The position numbers were made by a program, and so were the translations under genes. From Halichondria panicea (taxonomy: Eukaryota > Porifera > Demospongiae > Suberitida > Halichondriidae): a stretch of DNA of 64,000 nt. The notes below the pieces were generated by a model. It was not told the DNA's origin. It made no database searches and worked only from the letters and a program-made list of their open reading frames with translations. Positions 33,903-44,562 of this stretch are shown piece by piece. Position 1 is the first letter of the stretch. Every line of letters begins with the position of its first letter. The stretch spans positions 3,865,442 through 3,929,441 of the forward strand of contig NC_087392.1 of the NCBI RefSeq assembly GCF_963675165.1. Reading direction: 5' to 3'.

Positions 33903-36792
33903 GCATCTAAATGAATCCTCCCATTGAACCACCACCTTGTAGTAGTCCATTCTCTATACGAAGCCAATGGATGCCACTACTACTGGAGGGGGGCTGGTCC
34001 AGGACAAAAGTCAACTGTCATTGCTGTATTTTGTTCAAGAACTGAGCAGTGGAGCCTCAGGCACACCACTGGACCTCCACCCCCTGGAAAATGGTGTGGT
34101 CGCTCTGTTTATGTAGGTCGTTACCTATACACCTTTGGGGGTAGCAATGGATCTTCTCGGGTCAATGACATGTCCAAGCTAGATCTAGACAGTCTCCAGT
34201 GGGCTCAACTTCAATCATCTGGTAGCCAGCCTCTTAAAAAGACTGGTTGTGGGCTTGTCAGTGTGGATGACAGAAGTTTGTGCTGCTTTGGAGGATTCGG
34301 TATGTTGTCCCCAAGCAACCAGGATCATTACTGACCACATTGTCAAATGGGGGAGGACTTGGATCAACAAATGAGCTTCATTTACTGGATGTACAAAACG
34401 GTAAGCGTTGCTATGTGTGCGTTAGTTAAATATTACACCATGGACTTCCCCTGCACATGCATGGTGGCATTACGGGCATTAAACACATACACCGTATAGC
34501 AAGAAATTTTTGTTAGGTGCAAAATTTTCGAGGGCAAAGCGAAAATTAAAACTGGGGTAAACTCCCATCATGCACCGGTATTTCACAACATGCACAGCTC
34601 TTGGTGGGTGTGGTTTCCTAGCATTAAAACACAAAATTATAACCCACGAAGATTTCTTCTGAGGCCAAATATTTCCCGCTATATGGCACTCGAGTGTTGA
34701 GAAAACCTATACTGGTATGACGCACGATCTTTGCCAGAACGCAATAGTTTGATTGTAAATTTCTACTGATTTGGCTCAAAATTCTGAGACAACTTGTATG
34801 TGACCACTGCTCAATAAAAAAAATTTACAATTAAGGTATCTGGTCGTCCCCAGAGGTCAAAGGAGTGAGACCTCCACCCTGTGAAGATTTCACATTGACG
34901 AAGGTGGACCAACACAGGGCAGTTCTATTTGGAGGGCACCAACTTGAATGTGATAGGGTCAACGACGTCTACCTGTTTAATTTTAAGAACATGGTAAGGC
35001 TCTAAATTATAATTGCATGATCCAGGATTTAGTGCACCACAGTTGCCATGCAATAATCATACGTATAGGAGGTTGCGATCACTAAAGTGGAGCCAGTACA
35101 GGGAGAGCCATGGCCAGTGGAGAGGTCAGACCATGCTGCCTGTTGTCTCAATTATGGCGACAATCATTCTCAAGTACTGGTATATGGAGGAGTGGATAAT
35201 GACCTGAAGGTACTGGGAGACATGTGGACACTTGACGTTGACACTGGGAAGTGGACAGAGGTGATGTTGATGAATTTTAACATACAATATAATGTTTCCA
35301 ACCTGTATAGCATTATTGCTATATAATTATGCACATCAGCTATATAAATTATTAATTATAGTTATGAGTGCCTGGGTTTAAAATGTATACTATATTTAGG
35401 GGTGCATGTCATTGCTTGTATATAACCCTGCAGGTAATACCCCCTGAGTCAACGTTACAGTCACTCCACCACTGCCACAACCAGGACTCACTGAGGTCCT
35501 CGTGTTTGGAGGCCGGACATTGTTTGATCCACACATTCAGAGACCACTGTGTTGAGATTTGGTGAGTGACACTACTATATATACTTGCGGCTGGTTATTC
35601 TGGCTACAATTGTTGATAGACGTATTTACTCAATACAATACCACCAATGCAGAGTTGGCTTCACCCTCTACTGGGAATTGGGCTCTTGTAGATGTGGCCC
35701 ACAATGATACTAGAAACTCCAGCCAGCGACTGAGGGAGAAAAGTATAAAGATCAGACAGGCTCTTGCTGCATCAGTCAGAGAGAGTAGCGACTCCTCTCA
35801 AGACCGGGTGAGAGTTCTGGAACAACAGCTACAAGCAGCAGAACGTAGAGAGCAAGACACTCAACGTCATTGTGAACAGTTGCTACAAGAAAAGGATCGA
35901 GAATTGATAAACAATTAAACGCAGCAGCTAACTATCACTGTACAGATGCAGAGAGGAGAGTCCAGGAGCTTACTACGGGCTTTCAAAGAGACCTCCAAAG
36001 GTCCAACTGGCAGAGGAGCGAGCAGATGGTCTGGAGACTCAGTGGAGGGTCCATCGCAGGGAAATCCAATTAACAGAAAGACGGCTCGGTGGGGGAGGAT
36101 GGGGGGTTGTTAATGTAGCCAAGTTCCGAGGAATCGAGGTGGCAGCTAAAACACTGTATGAGCAGATCCGTTCCGACTATTACCGACACTTGTTTATTTG
36201 GGAGATGAACATGGCGGCTCGTCTGCGACAACCACACCTGGTCCAGTTCATAGGAGCCATGCTGGAGGGGGAGATGATCATCCTGACAGAACTCATGACC
36301 ACCAGTCTGAGGAGAGTGCTGGAGGGAGGTCGTATTTCACGTGAACACATCCTCTCTATCTCTGTACAGGTCTGTCAAGCCCTCAACTACCTCCACCTCA
36401 TGCAGCCAGACCCAGTGATCCATCGTGACATCAGCAGTGCAAACGTCCTCCTCAACCCTCTATCCGATGATTACTGGAGGGCAAAAGTCACAGACTACAG
36501 ATCGGTGAACACCCTGCGAGCACTGGCAACAGAGAACCCTGATAACCCGGTATATGCTGCTCCTGAAGCAAGAAACCCGTCCCTCTAATCTACCAAGATG
36601 GACATATTCAGTCTGGGGGTGCTCTTGATCGAGATGTGTTCTGGCCAGTTTCCGAGCGATGACGAACGTGAGCGCTTACTTTTCACCATCCAAAATCGCC
36701 AGTTCTTCGACATCATCAGTCGCTGTATCAATAGAGAGAGAGACAATCGACCGACTGCTAGAGAACTGTTGAGTGAACTATACAGTAGCTAA
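33903..36792 (+). pseudogene. Kelch / coiled-coil / tyrosine-kinase-like protein, disrupted
   Basis: The order is kelch repeats, coiled coil, kinase. Kelch-type pieces: YLYTFGGSNGSSRVNDMSKL (about 34126), then exons at 34836-34992 (VLFGGHQ, RVNDVYLF) and 35070-35259 (VLVYGGVDNDL, GDMWTLD). A fourth exon near 35434 reads LTEVLVFGGRTL only after a frame change. The coiled coil is at about 35780-35920. The kinase (about 36085-36792) has a glycine loop LGGGGWGVV, lysine VAAK, catalytic loop HRDISSANVLL and APEA. Lesions: a frameshift near 34315, a shift in the exon near 35434, a stop at 35916-35918, a further shift near 36000, and a nonsense TAA at 36586-36588 where the frame otherwise runs on to 36792. 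The magnesium-binding DFG is DYR. It is most likely a dead member of a sponge receptor-less kinase family. Dense assembly errors are the alternative. Confidence 0.75.
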
Positions 36793-37751
36793 GTATGTTT
36801 TCCTCTTTGTATATGCTGTTGTTTGTGTCTTATTGTATTTATGTTTGTACAACTGTATAGTTATTGATGGAACAACCGTCATCTTGAAAGTACAATCGTA
36901 CAAGTTATTTTTATACAAGCACAAACTACAACACAGGTTGTTTGACAAATTGAAATCAGTATCTGTTGAAGTCTATATGCACCAAAGACAATGTACTTCT
37001 ACGAGAGGGTTCTGCATGATCTGCTACTCAAAACGCATACTTTTTTATTGAGAGATTTCCACCCGATACACCCAGCAGCCCGCTTCAGAACTATTAACGA
37101 TACATCAACGATAATGAGTGAAGGAATCTCCTCCATGTGTAGACTCTTTGATTTCACAATTGTGTGATCTACAGATGCGAGAGGCCCGGACACCATGAAA
37201 TCACTCCAAAGAGACGTCAATATACCCTTTATTGTTGGTCACACACTTGGCAGCTGCTCCTAAGCCTATAGGCAAAAGCATATCCAACAAGTTACTCTCA
37301 CTATGATTACAACATCAACCACAGAAATTGATGTGTCAAGTACTTCAGTGTGGCAGTAACAACTTATTCAACACATCCAGTACTACATCACATAAATCAG
37401 TACTAACAACATAAACATTACATCATAATGAAAATCAGTATACAGTTAAAGTTAATGAGGTAAGTTCCATAGTCCGTACTTCCTTACATCACTCCCGCTT
37501 ACTTAAAGCTTGACCCGAGCGAAGGGATTCGTTATCCGTTTTCGAAGTGGGTACTTTGTCTTTTTCGTTGCGCTGAATATGTGAGGTGCAAGTCTGTGTT
37601 CAAAAGGTAGAGTACCTTTTGAATGTCGATTAGCTCCATACAGGAATCCAGAAGGGCAGAAATAAACCCTCATCTGATGAACCTAGATCGCTGGGAAAAC
37701 TTTAACTGCAGAGATGTCGGGGTCTTCTCTTTTTTTGTCTAGAGAGTTTCA

Positions 37752-38420
37752 TTAGTTTTCCTTGTTACTCACTGGAGAAGCGGATGAGCACAACTTTGAA
37801 TGGTTTTTTGTCAGGCTTTCCGATCGTAATAGTGTTTGTACACCTTTTTGAGCCTTTTGAATAGTCTCCACCGCCAATACGAGTTGAGGATAACATGCAT
37901 GGTAGTGACTTCCACACAATCGATAGTCTTCCGGAACTGTCCAGTCAGATTTCTGACAATGGGAGTTTCTGTGGGAGAACACAGATCTGTTCCAAATAGT
38001 ATAAATAAGAAGGTTAATCCTCTCGTGGGTGGTATTCCTGTAAGCGTATAGAGCAGGAAACGATCCCATTGCATGCCAAATTGAGCTGCATGTTTACATA
38101 AACATGGATTTCAAGGTTTGATTGAATGTTTCTACTATGCCATCGCATTCAGGGTGATACATCGTCGTAATCAATTTCTTGATTCCCACCATTTGGCAGA
38201 GATCTTGCAATTAGAGATTTGTACCAAGGTCAAATATATAGTATAGGCACTCAGGAATTTCATAAAACGGCATCAATTGCCTGATTATCCACTTGGTCAG
38301 GTAATCTTGAAACACCACAACGTTCTTATTTCCATTGGTGGTCACCAGGAGGGAGGTCAAACACCTACGATTTGAAAGAGGCAATGAACTGGGATCGGGT
38401 TAGCACATTACAAATGAAAA
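37752..38420 (-). mobile_element. Decayed gypsy-type integrase fragment
   Basis: On the minus strand, in changing frames, one reads FQDYLTKWIIRQLMPFYEIP (from about 38310), MVGIKKLITTMYHPECDG then IVETFNQTLKSM (about 38200-38110), and LYAYRNTTHE (about 38050). These are integrase-core hallmarks, including the glutamate after HPECDGIVE. Stops and frame changes make it inactive. The last part of the frame continues to 37752 without a clear domain. It matches Ty3/gypsy order and may belong with the reverse transcriptase relic at 18330-19560. Confidence 0.75.
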
Positions 38421-39059
38421 CACTGCGGGTGCTGATGTCTCGGTGGAGGTGACAAAGCAAAAGCTTCTACGCACTCTTCTGAAAAGACTGCAATGGCATT
38501 CTAAGTGAGCAAAACTTGGCATAACTCGAGAACGAAGCATTATTTTGTAAATCCACGAATTGAAATAGAAAACATGACTATATAGAAGCCTAGAAACTCT
38601 TACTTACACAACCTAACTAGAAAAACATGTGCAATGTGAAAAATTGCTAGGATTGCCCCAAGGGAAAACCTCAAAAAGCATGGAAACAAGAAATTTGGCG
38701 AGTGCATAACTCCAATCCGTTAAAACGTCATTCACATGTATACAGAGGAAAGTTGGGCATGTCTGTTCGACAGGGTCAAGGACTCCGAATGTCGAACTAC
38801 GTTCTTTTGAATGTTCCTCCCCAGTAGCTGCTATACATATCTTGGAGATCGATGGTCCAAGGTAGAGCGGCTCTTAGATGGTGAGACCCTTCGGTGAGAC
38901 CCTTCTATAGTGATGACGATCTTCAGTTCTGAAGTAGAGTATACAGACTATTCAACTATTACTTGATCACTCTAATGCTGTATGAAATTTACCAGTTACT
39001 TCAGACCTCCTTGACTGTACGGTCTTGCCCTAATTTGGCAAGCTGATCTTTAAGACGCG

Positions 39060-39150
39060 ACGGTCGTAGACTCGCAAGCCGTTACTGTTGCACGGCAACT
39101 GTTCACTGTGCAACAGTGACAGCTTGCGAATCTACGTTACGATGGTCGTG
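39060..39150. repeat. Hairpin of the GCCGT(C/T)ACTGTTGCACGGC family
   Basis: AGACTCGCAAGCCGTTACTG and CAGTGACAGCTTGCGAATCT pair around a short loop. A longer relative with ~45-bp arms is at 55985-56255. Confidence 0.65.
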
Positions 39151-39297
39151 CTCTGAGACGCTGGTACTTCATCACTTTATGCTAGTGGATCATGCTAGTA
39201 AGTCTAGAACCCTAGCGATGAGATATAGACGAGAGGACTACGTACACCATCAAGTCTCAAGCTCAGTGAGAGTATGTACTCCGAAATACAGAAACTA

Positions 39298-39520
39298 AAG
39301 TCTGTTTGCGTTGAGTTCGGTCCCGGAAGTTACGTAGTCAATTATGGCTTCATTTATGCTTTATGTGGTAGACAAGTATGCCTGGGACTTCGATTCTACG
39401 TAACTTTTAACTGGTTGGGGAACAGCTCTACAGCATAATTATATAGATATAGAAGCACTTTTTAACAAGGAATCCAAAGTATGACAAAGTTATGACAACT
39501 TTATGAAGGTCGAACTCAAC
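39298..39520 (+). repeat. Dispersed repeat, uninterrupted copy
   Basis: It shares 'GTCAATTATGGCTTCATTTA', 'ACTTTTAACTGGTTGG', 'GAAGCACTTTTTAACAAGGA' and 'TATGACAACTTTATGAAGGTC' with copies at 46215-46440 and 59158-59405 and with the split copy at 5157-5520. It is non-coding. Confidence 0.7.
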
Positions 39521-39874
39521 ACAAATAGACTTTCAGTGGCTTTAAAAAAGCTAGGGGATACATGCAGCACATGAGGTTCAATAAACTAAGCTTAATAACC
39601 TTAAGCACAAAAGAAGGAGTGAGACGAATTTTTGTAATTATGCATAATTATGTACATGTTTTTGTACCTACTGGTTTCACTTTTATCTAAGGACACTACT
39701 CAAATCACTACTTAACTATACCTTCTACTTCATATATACGTGTAATTATGTATTATGCAGAGCATGCAGTACTTTCCTTAGGGGTTGGTAGGTTTTAGAA
39801 TTAAATACAGGTCAGTGAGTCACTAAATCTCTAGTAAAACATAATTATGTAAGGCCTGATGGGACCTGCGTCAG

Positions 39875-39975
39875 TACCTGCTTCAATCTCATTGACATTG
39901 ACGGTGATGTTGTGGAAGTCAGCAAAATTGTTTACAAACTCATGTCCTATTCGAATTACTGTACATTTGGTGGTA
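39875..39975 (-). pseudogene. Relic of neutral-ceramidase exon 9, copy 1
   Basis: On the minus strand it reads FVNNFADFHNITVNVN. It matches the ceramidase exon at 50985-50884 (FVHTFADFHNITVNVN), including the splice donor (CAGGTAC side). The start of the exon has diverged. It sits ~740 bp upstream of the first intelectin-like copy, on the opposite strand. Confidence 0.75.
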
Positions 39976-40139
39976 TACTCAGCACCAATATAGCTCCCTC
40001 CAAATTTGGTCAAGGTGTACTCCCAATAGCTAAATAGCTGTAGCATTTAGACTTTACTATGTGGTGATCTAGATCTACCCAGCATTTCTTGAGAAAAAAG
40101 TCTGTAAAGAGTTTACTTTATTACGATTGACATCTGAAA

Positions 40140-40570
40140 ACAGGTCTCTCACTAATCAATTGACGTTAAGGAAGCTAGTCTAGGTGTAGCCTCGATCTCA
40201 GGCCGTACTTCCTCGAAGAAGGAGGCCAGTGAAGGAGGCTAGTCTAGAAGAAGTTCACAGGAGCCGAACCACATCGAACTCATGTAAAACACTATCACAA
40301 AACTGTTTGTTTATGCCGAAAAAGTTCGAAAGAGTCAAACCTCATGACATAGTTTGAAGAAGTTTGAAGAATTTTACGACACTCTGCAATTAACGTCTAT
40401 ATCACTATGAAAACAACGTTACACACCACCATCATAATTGACGTCAAGGACTGTGCAATTGCTGTGTCCTCAAGGAAGGTAATCTATACTGCCACAATCA
40501 CTATGAAAACAGGTCATTAATTACACTATCATAATTGACGTCAAGGAAGCTAGTCTACTGTGCAATTAAT
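40140..40570 (+). promoter_or_regulatory. CRE-containing repeats upstream of intelectin-like copy A
   Basis: A repeated unit (ATCACTATGAAAACAGGTCA, then ATAATTGACGTCAAGGA, then GTGCAATTAACGTC) occurs about three times. Perfect TGACGTCA palindromes, the CREB/ATF site, are at 40439-40446 and 40536-40543, and a degenerate one is near 40160. A TATA-like GTATATATAAG follows at about 40630, ~80 bp upstream of the ATG. Confidence 0.65.
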
Positions 40571-40711
40571 ACATACATGGGGTATAGGGTACGATAACAG
40601 TAATAATGTGAACAACAGTAACACCTCAAGTATATATAAGCTATATAAGAAGAGCAGCAGGCAGCAGCTAAGAAAACATCCAAGCAAGTTCGATTCAACT
40701 AATAGCGAACG

Positions 40712-40870
40712 ATGCAAACAGCACCCCTCCAACTCCTGCTACATGTGTGCCTGGCCTACTGTGTGCTGGGAGCACCCTCCACACAATTTAATGTCTATCA
40801 GGACAAACTATCGATTAGCCCAGAAGTTCTCAGCTCTATTGAAGACATCATTGAAGACGTGGCATGTTAA
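40712..40870 (+). pseudogene. Intelectin-like copy A, truncated after the leader
   Basis: Only 52 codons remain: the ATG, the hydrophobic signal peptide (LLLHVCLAYCVLGAPSTQ) and the ISPEVLSSIEDIIED helix shared with copies B and C. Directly after IIED the sequence changes to VAC-stop and runs into the next ceramidase relic. The whole fibrinogen-like domain was therefore lost, probably by a deletion between tandem units. Promoter and start codon are intact, so a secreted short peptide could still be made. Confidence 0.8.
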
Positions 40871-40889
40871 CGATACGTTTATACACATG

Positions 40890-40965
40890 CAGAGCAGTAC
40901 CTGCGTCAGCATACCTGCTTCGATCCCATTGACGGTGATGTTGTGAAAGTCAGCAATTAAAGGTG
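40890..40965 (-). pseudogene. Relic of neutral-ceramidase exon 9, copy 2
   Basis: The minus strand encodes ADFHNITVNGIEAGM, again matching the ceramidase exon at 50985-50884. The intron-side 'AGTACCTGC' is retained. Homology to the ceramidase exon's acceptor side continues weakly to about 41110. Confidence 0.7.
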
Positions 40966-41325
40966 TGCAGTGCAGGGACGTAGCAAGCAAGTTTAGAGTG
41001 GTCAGGCCAAAACCTGACCAGTCTGACCGCTTGCTACGGCCTTGACTGTGTGTACAAGCTCCTATTTGAATTACTGCACAATGCCTGCATTTGATGAAAA
41101 AAAACTCTCATACTCAACACCAATAAAGGATAGAAATCTAGCATAAATGCAGTGGTAATCAGGAGACATCCATCCAGCGTTGCTTGTCTGAATCTAATCT
41201 GGGTACAATCAGAAGCACATAAGGGGATAGAGTGTCTTACTACGCGGATTCTGTATCGTCTAGCTATGTACAAATCATGCATGTCAAACCGCTAAGTGCT
41301 GCTGACATTATTCATTCACTATTAT

Positions 41326-41647
41326 CAAGAGTTTATGATAGAGAGAGAGTATCGAACGTAGGCATACTGTGTATCAGATGTATGCGGAGAGTAACGTGAC
41401 TTCCTGTATCTGTCACAAGCTTGGAATTTGCACACTGACCAATCCAGTGTGGGTGATGTAATCTATCAAGAAAGTAGATTACATCACCCACACTTGGATG
41501 GGTTGATAGATTACATCACCCACGCTTGGATTGGTCAGTGTGCAAATTCCAAGCTTGTGACAGATACAGGAAGTCACGTTACTCTCCGCATACATCTGAT
41601 ACACAGTATGCCTACGTTCGATACTCTCTCTCTATCATAAACTCTTG
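41326..41647. mobile_element. Fold-back MITE, family A copy 2, with 7-bp target duplication
   Basis: Ends CAAGAGTTTATGATAGAG and reverse complement pair over more than 120 bp each. The centre contains an extra partial inverted block, making it 322 bp against 289 in copy 1. Flanks are CTATTAT at 41319-41325 and 41648-41654, a perfect 7-bp duplication. It lies between the ceramidase relic and the CRE region of intelectin unit B. Confidence 0.85.
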
Positions 41648-41879
41648 CTATTATTAGATCAAGCGCGTTATCAGCCACACATGTACAGAGCACTTAGCAC
41701 ATTACAAACAAGGAAATGTGATATAGACAATATAGTGAATTTGCAATACTATGCATACATGCATGTAGTAAGACGCTCCATCCCCTCATGTTTTCCACTG
41801 CATGTATATACACATATGAAAGAAGTGGGATGTGACTTAGAGTATTCATTACATAATTATCTGAAAACAGGTCATTACA

Positions 41880-42120
41880 CCATTATCATGATTGACGTCA
41901 AGGAAGTTAGTCTACTATGCAATTAACGTCTATATTACAATATCACTATGAAAACATTATACCATCAAAATTGACACCAAGGACTATGCAATTGCTGTGT
42001 CCTCAAGGAAGCTAATCTACTGTGCAATCTAAGTATATCATCACTATGAAAACAGGTCATTAATTAAATTACACCACTATCATAATTGACGTCAAGGAAG
42101 CTACTGTGCAATTAACATAA
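41880..42120 (+). promoter_or_regulatory. CRE-containing repeats upstream of intelectin-like copy B
   Basis: Perfect TGACGTCA sites are at 41893-41900 and 42087-42094; a third unit near 41970 is degenerate (TTGACACCAAGG). A TATA-like AGTATATAAGAAG follows at about 42180. Confidence 0.65.
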
Positions 42121-42244
42121 TTATACATGGGGTAAAGGGTATGACAACAGTAATAATTATGAACAACAGCTGCACCGCAAGTATATAAGAAGAGCAGCAG
42201 CTAGGAAAACATCCAAGCAAGTTCGATTCAACTAACAGCTAACG

Positions 42245-43234
42245 ATACAAACAGCACCCCTCCAACTCCTGCTACATGTGTGCCTGGCCTACTGTGTGCT
42301 GGGAGCACCCTCCACACAACTTAGTGTCTATCAGGACAAATTAACGATTAGCCCTGAAGCCATCAGTTCTATTGAAGACATCATTGAAGACCAAGTTCGT
42401 TCCAGCCTTGCCAATGCTTACCTGGGCCAATTTCCTGAAATGGCTGCTACTTCGTGCAAGGAGATATCCGAAACTAAGCCTGACTACCAGTCTGGTTACT
42501 ATTGGATACGAGGACCGGCTGGGCCAGTGGGAGTCTATTGCGATATGGAACCTCCCTTTGAACAATACGGTGGTTGGATGAGAGTTGCCACTGTTGATAT
42601 GAGCGACAAACACTCGCAGTGTCCATCAGGGTTAGTACTCAATGTGACCAGCAATAAACGGACATGTGGAAGAAGTGAGAAGTTTGCTAATGGAGGATGT
42701 GCTTCGACTGTCTTCTCTGTACACAATGCCCCATATAAAAAAGTATGTGGGAAAGTGATTGGGTATCTAAGCAAGAAATCGAACGGATTTGGCCCATCTA
42801 GAGGAACACCACTAATAAATGAAACGTATGTGGACGGAATAAGCATAACACACGGACACCCAAGGCAGCACATTTGGACATTTGCTGCAGCTGGAGGAGG
42901 CAGTATCACAGCTGGCTATCACTACGCCTGCCCGTGTCTAGATTTTTCTCAATCATTTACCGGCTCGATACCAAGCTTTGTGGGGAGTGATTATTTTTGT
43001 GAGACTGGTAACAGAGACGGTGTTGAGGAAGCTAACGCTATATTCACAGATGACCCTCTATGGGATGGCAAAGGCTGTGAGGGTACCAATATGTGCTGTG
43101 ATCGTGGAGGTCCATGGTTTTGTAAGGAGCTGAGCAAAACAGCATGCGACGATATCGAGTTACGAATTTGCACCAATGAGTGGAAAGAAAACGAAGATTT
43201 GTTTCTTGAAGAGATTGAAATGTACGTAAAGTAA
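42245..43234 (+). CDS. Intelectin-like secreted lectin (fibrinogen-related), copy B; start codon lost
   Basis: The frame from 42245 to the stop at 43234 has 329 codons. It encodes a hydrophobic leader (LAYCVLGAPSTQ), a short helix and a fibrinogen-related domain of the intelectin type: CKEISETKPDYQSGYYWI, VYCDMEPPFEQYGGWMRVA, many paired cysteines, GISITHGHPRQHIWTFAAA, and CDRGGPWFCKEL near the end. Intelectins bind microbial glycans outside the cell. The codon aligned with the ATG of copies A and C is ATA (42245-42247). No in-frame ATG lies upstream before a stop, and the first downstream Met is past the leader. The body has no lesion, so this is either a recent start loss, non-ATG initiation, a reading error or an allele. 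The gene appears intronless. It is preceded by CRE sites and a TATA-like box. Confidence 0.78.
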   Translation: MQTAPLQLLLHVCLAYCVLGAPSTQLSVYQDKLTISPEAISSIEDIIEDQVRSSLANAYLGQFPEMAATSCKEISETKPDYQSGYYWIRGPAGPVGVYCDMEPPFEQYGGWMRVATVDMSDKHSQCPSGLVLNVTSNKRTCGRSEKFANGGCASTVFSVHNAPYKKVCGKVIGYLSKKSNGFGPSRGTPLINETYVDGISITHGHPRQHIWTFAAAGGGSITAGYHYACPCLDFSQSFTGSIPSFVGSDYFCETGNRDGVEEANAIFTDDPLWDGKGCEGTNMCCDRGGPWFCKELSKTACDDIELRICTNEWKENEDLFLEEIEMYVK

Positions 43235-43904
43235 AGTAAAGTAATCTTAACTATATACATGTTTTTACATTAATAGTAACCTTCATAGCTAAACGGTTAC
43301 AAATTTGTTCAGAAACGCACCGTAATTACGTACCGTTGTACACTACAGGCGATCACTTTCAATTTGGAGAGTGTGTCGTCAACAACTATGTAAATATGGA
43401 ACAGAATTTACTAAGTATAAGCAACATATCCTTGTGTAATTATAGCTACGCAACTAGTACATGTATTATCCAGTGGCTTAACTTAAGGGATAATTATATG
43501 CAACAAGGCTATAAGAGGATGAGTGCACAAAAGAAAAAGTGAGATGTAATCATGAGATGTTTTTGTACCTACTGGTTTCGCTAATTTAATCTACTTAAAA
43601 TTACTGCTAAATTACCCACCAATACATTTACGTGGTTTGCTGTGACTATATGTATACACATGCATAAATGCATGCAGAACAGTACAGGTTTTGGAAATAT
43701 ATGCTGATGCAGGTCAGTCAAGTCACTAGTATAAACATCTGCAGGCCTGATGGGAGGAGTACTGGGTAGTTTTCAAACAATTGGTGGATAATTACCCTCG
43801 GATATGCATATACGTGGTTTACTGTGACTATGTATACACATGCATTTATATAGCATGGCACCATTTTAGGCTATAAAATTGGAGATAGATAAACACATGC
43901 AGAG

Positions 43905-44010
43905 CAGTACCTGCTTCGATCTAATTGACATTGACGTTGATGTACGTTGTGGAAATCAGCACAGTGTACACTGAATAAGTCTTATTCGAATTACTGTACG
44001 TGCATGCAAT
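43905..44010 (-). pseudogene. Relic of neutral-ceramidase exon 9, copy 3
   Basis: It carries 'GTACCTGCTTCGATC' and a degraded 'GTGGAAATCAGCAC' block, then the 'GTGCCTGCATTAATTGATGG' acceptor side, in the same order as copies 1 and 2. It is the most diverged of the three and lies ~560 bp upstream of intelectin-like copy C. Confidence 0.6.
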
Positions 44011-44224
44011 GCATATGGTGCCTGCATTAATTGATGGAAAATAGACACTCTCATACTCGATCAGCACCAATAATTTTAAAGGATGTAAATCTAGCATAAA
44101 TGCATTTAGTGGTAAGGACATTTTATACCATGTGGTGATCTAGATCTATACCCAGCGTTTCTTTATGTGAATCTAATGTACATGTGCTGGTAAAATACTG
44201 TAGAGTTTACATCTCACTACATTA

Positions 44225-44470
44225 CGATTGACATCTAAAAACAGCTAGGTCATTGATTGACGTCAAGGAAGCTAGTCTATACTGAGCAATTAACGTCTAT
44301 ATCACAATATCACAATATCACAATGAAAACATTATACTATCATAATTGACGTCAAGGACTATGCAATTGCTGTGCCCTAAGGAAGCTAATCTACTGTGCA
44401 ATCTAATCACTATGAAAACAGGTCATTAATTAAAATACACCATTATCATGATTGACGTCAAGGAAGTTAT
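44225..44470 (+). promoter_or_regulatory. CRE-containing repeats upstream of intelectin-like copy C
   Basis: Three perfect TGACGTCA palindromes at 44258-44265, 44347-44354 and 44453-44460 lie in the same repeat context as in units A and B. A TATA-like AGTATATAAGAAGAGC is at about 44494. Confidence 0.65.
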
Positions 44471-44562
44471 GAATAACAGCTGCACCGCAGAGTATATAAG
44501 AAGAGCAGCAGGCAGAAGCTAGGAAAACATCCAAGCAAGTTCGATTCAACTAACAGCTAACG

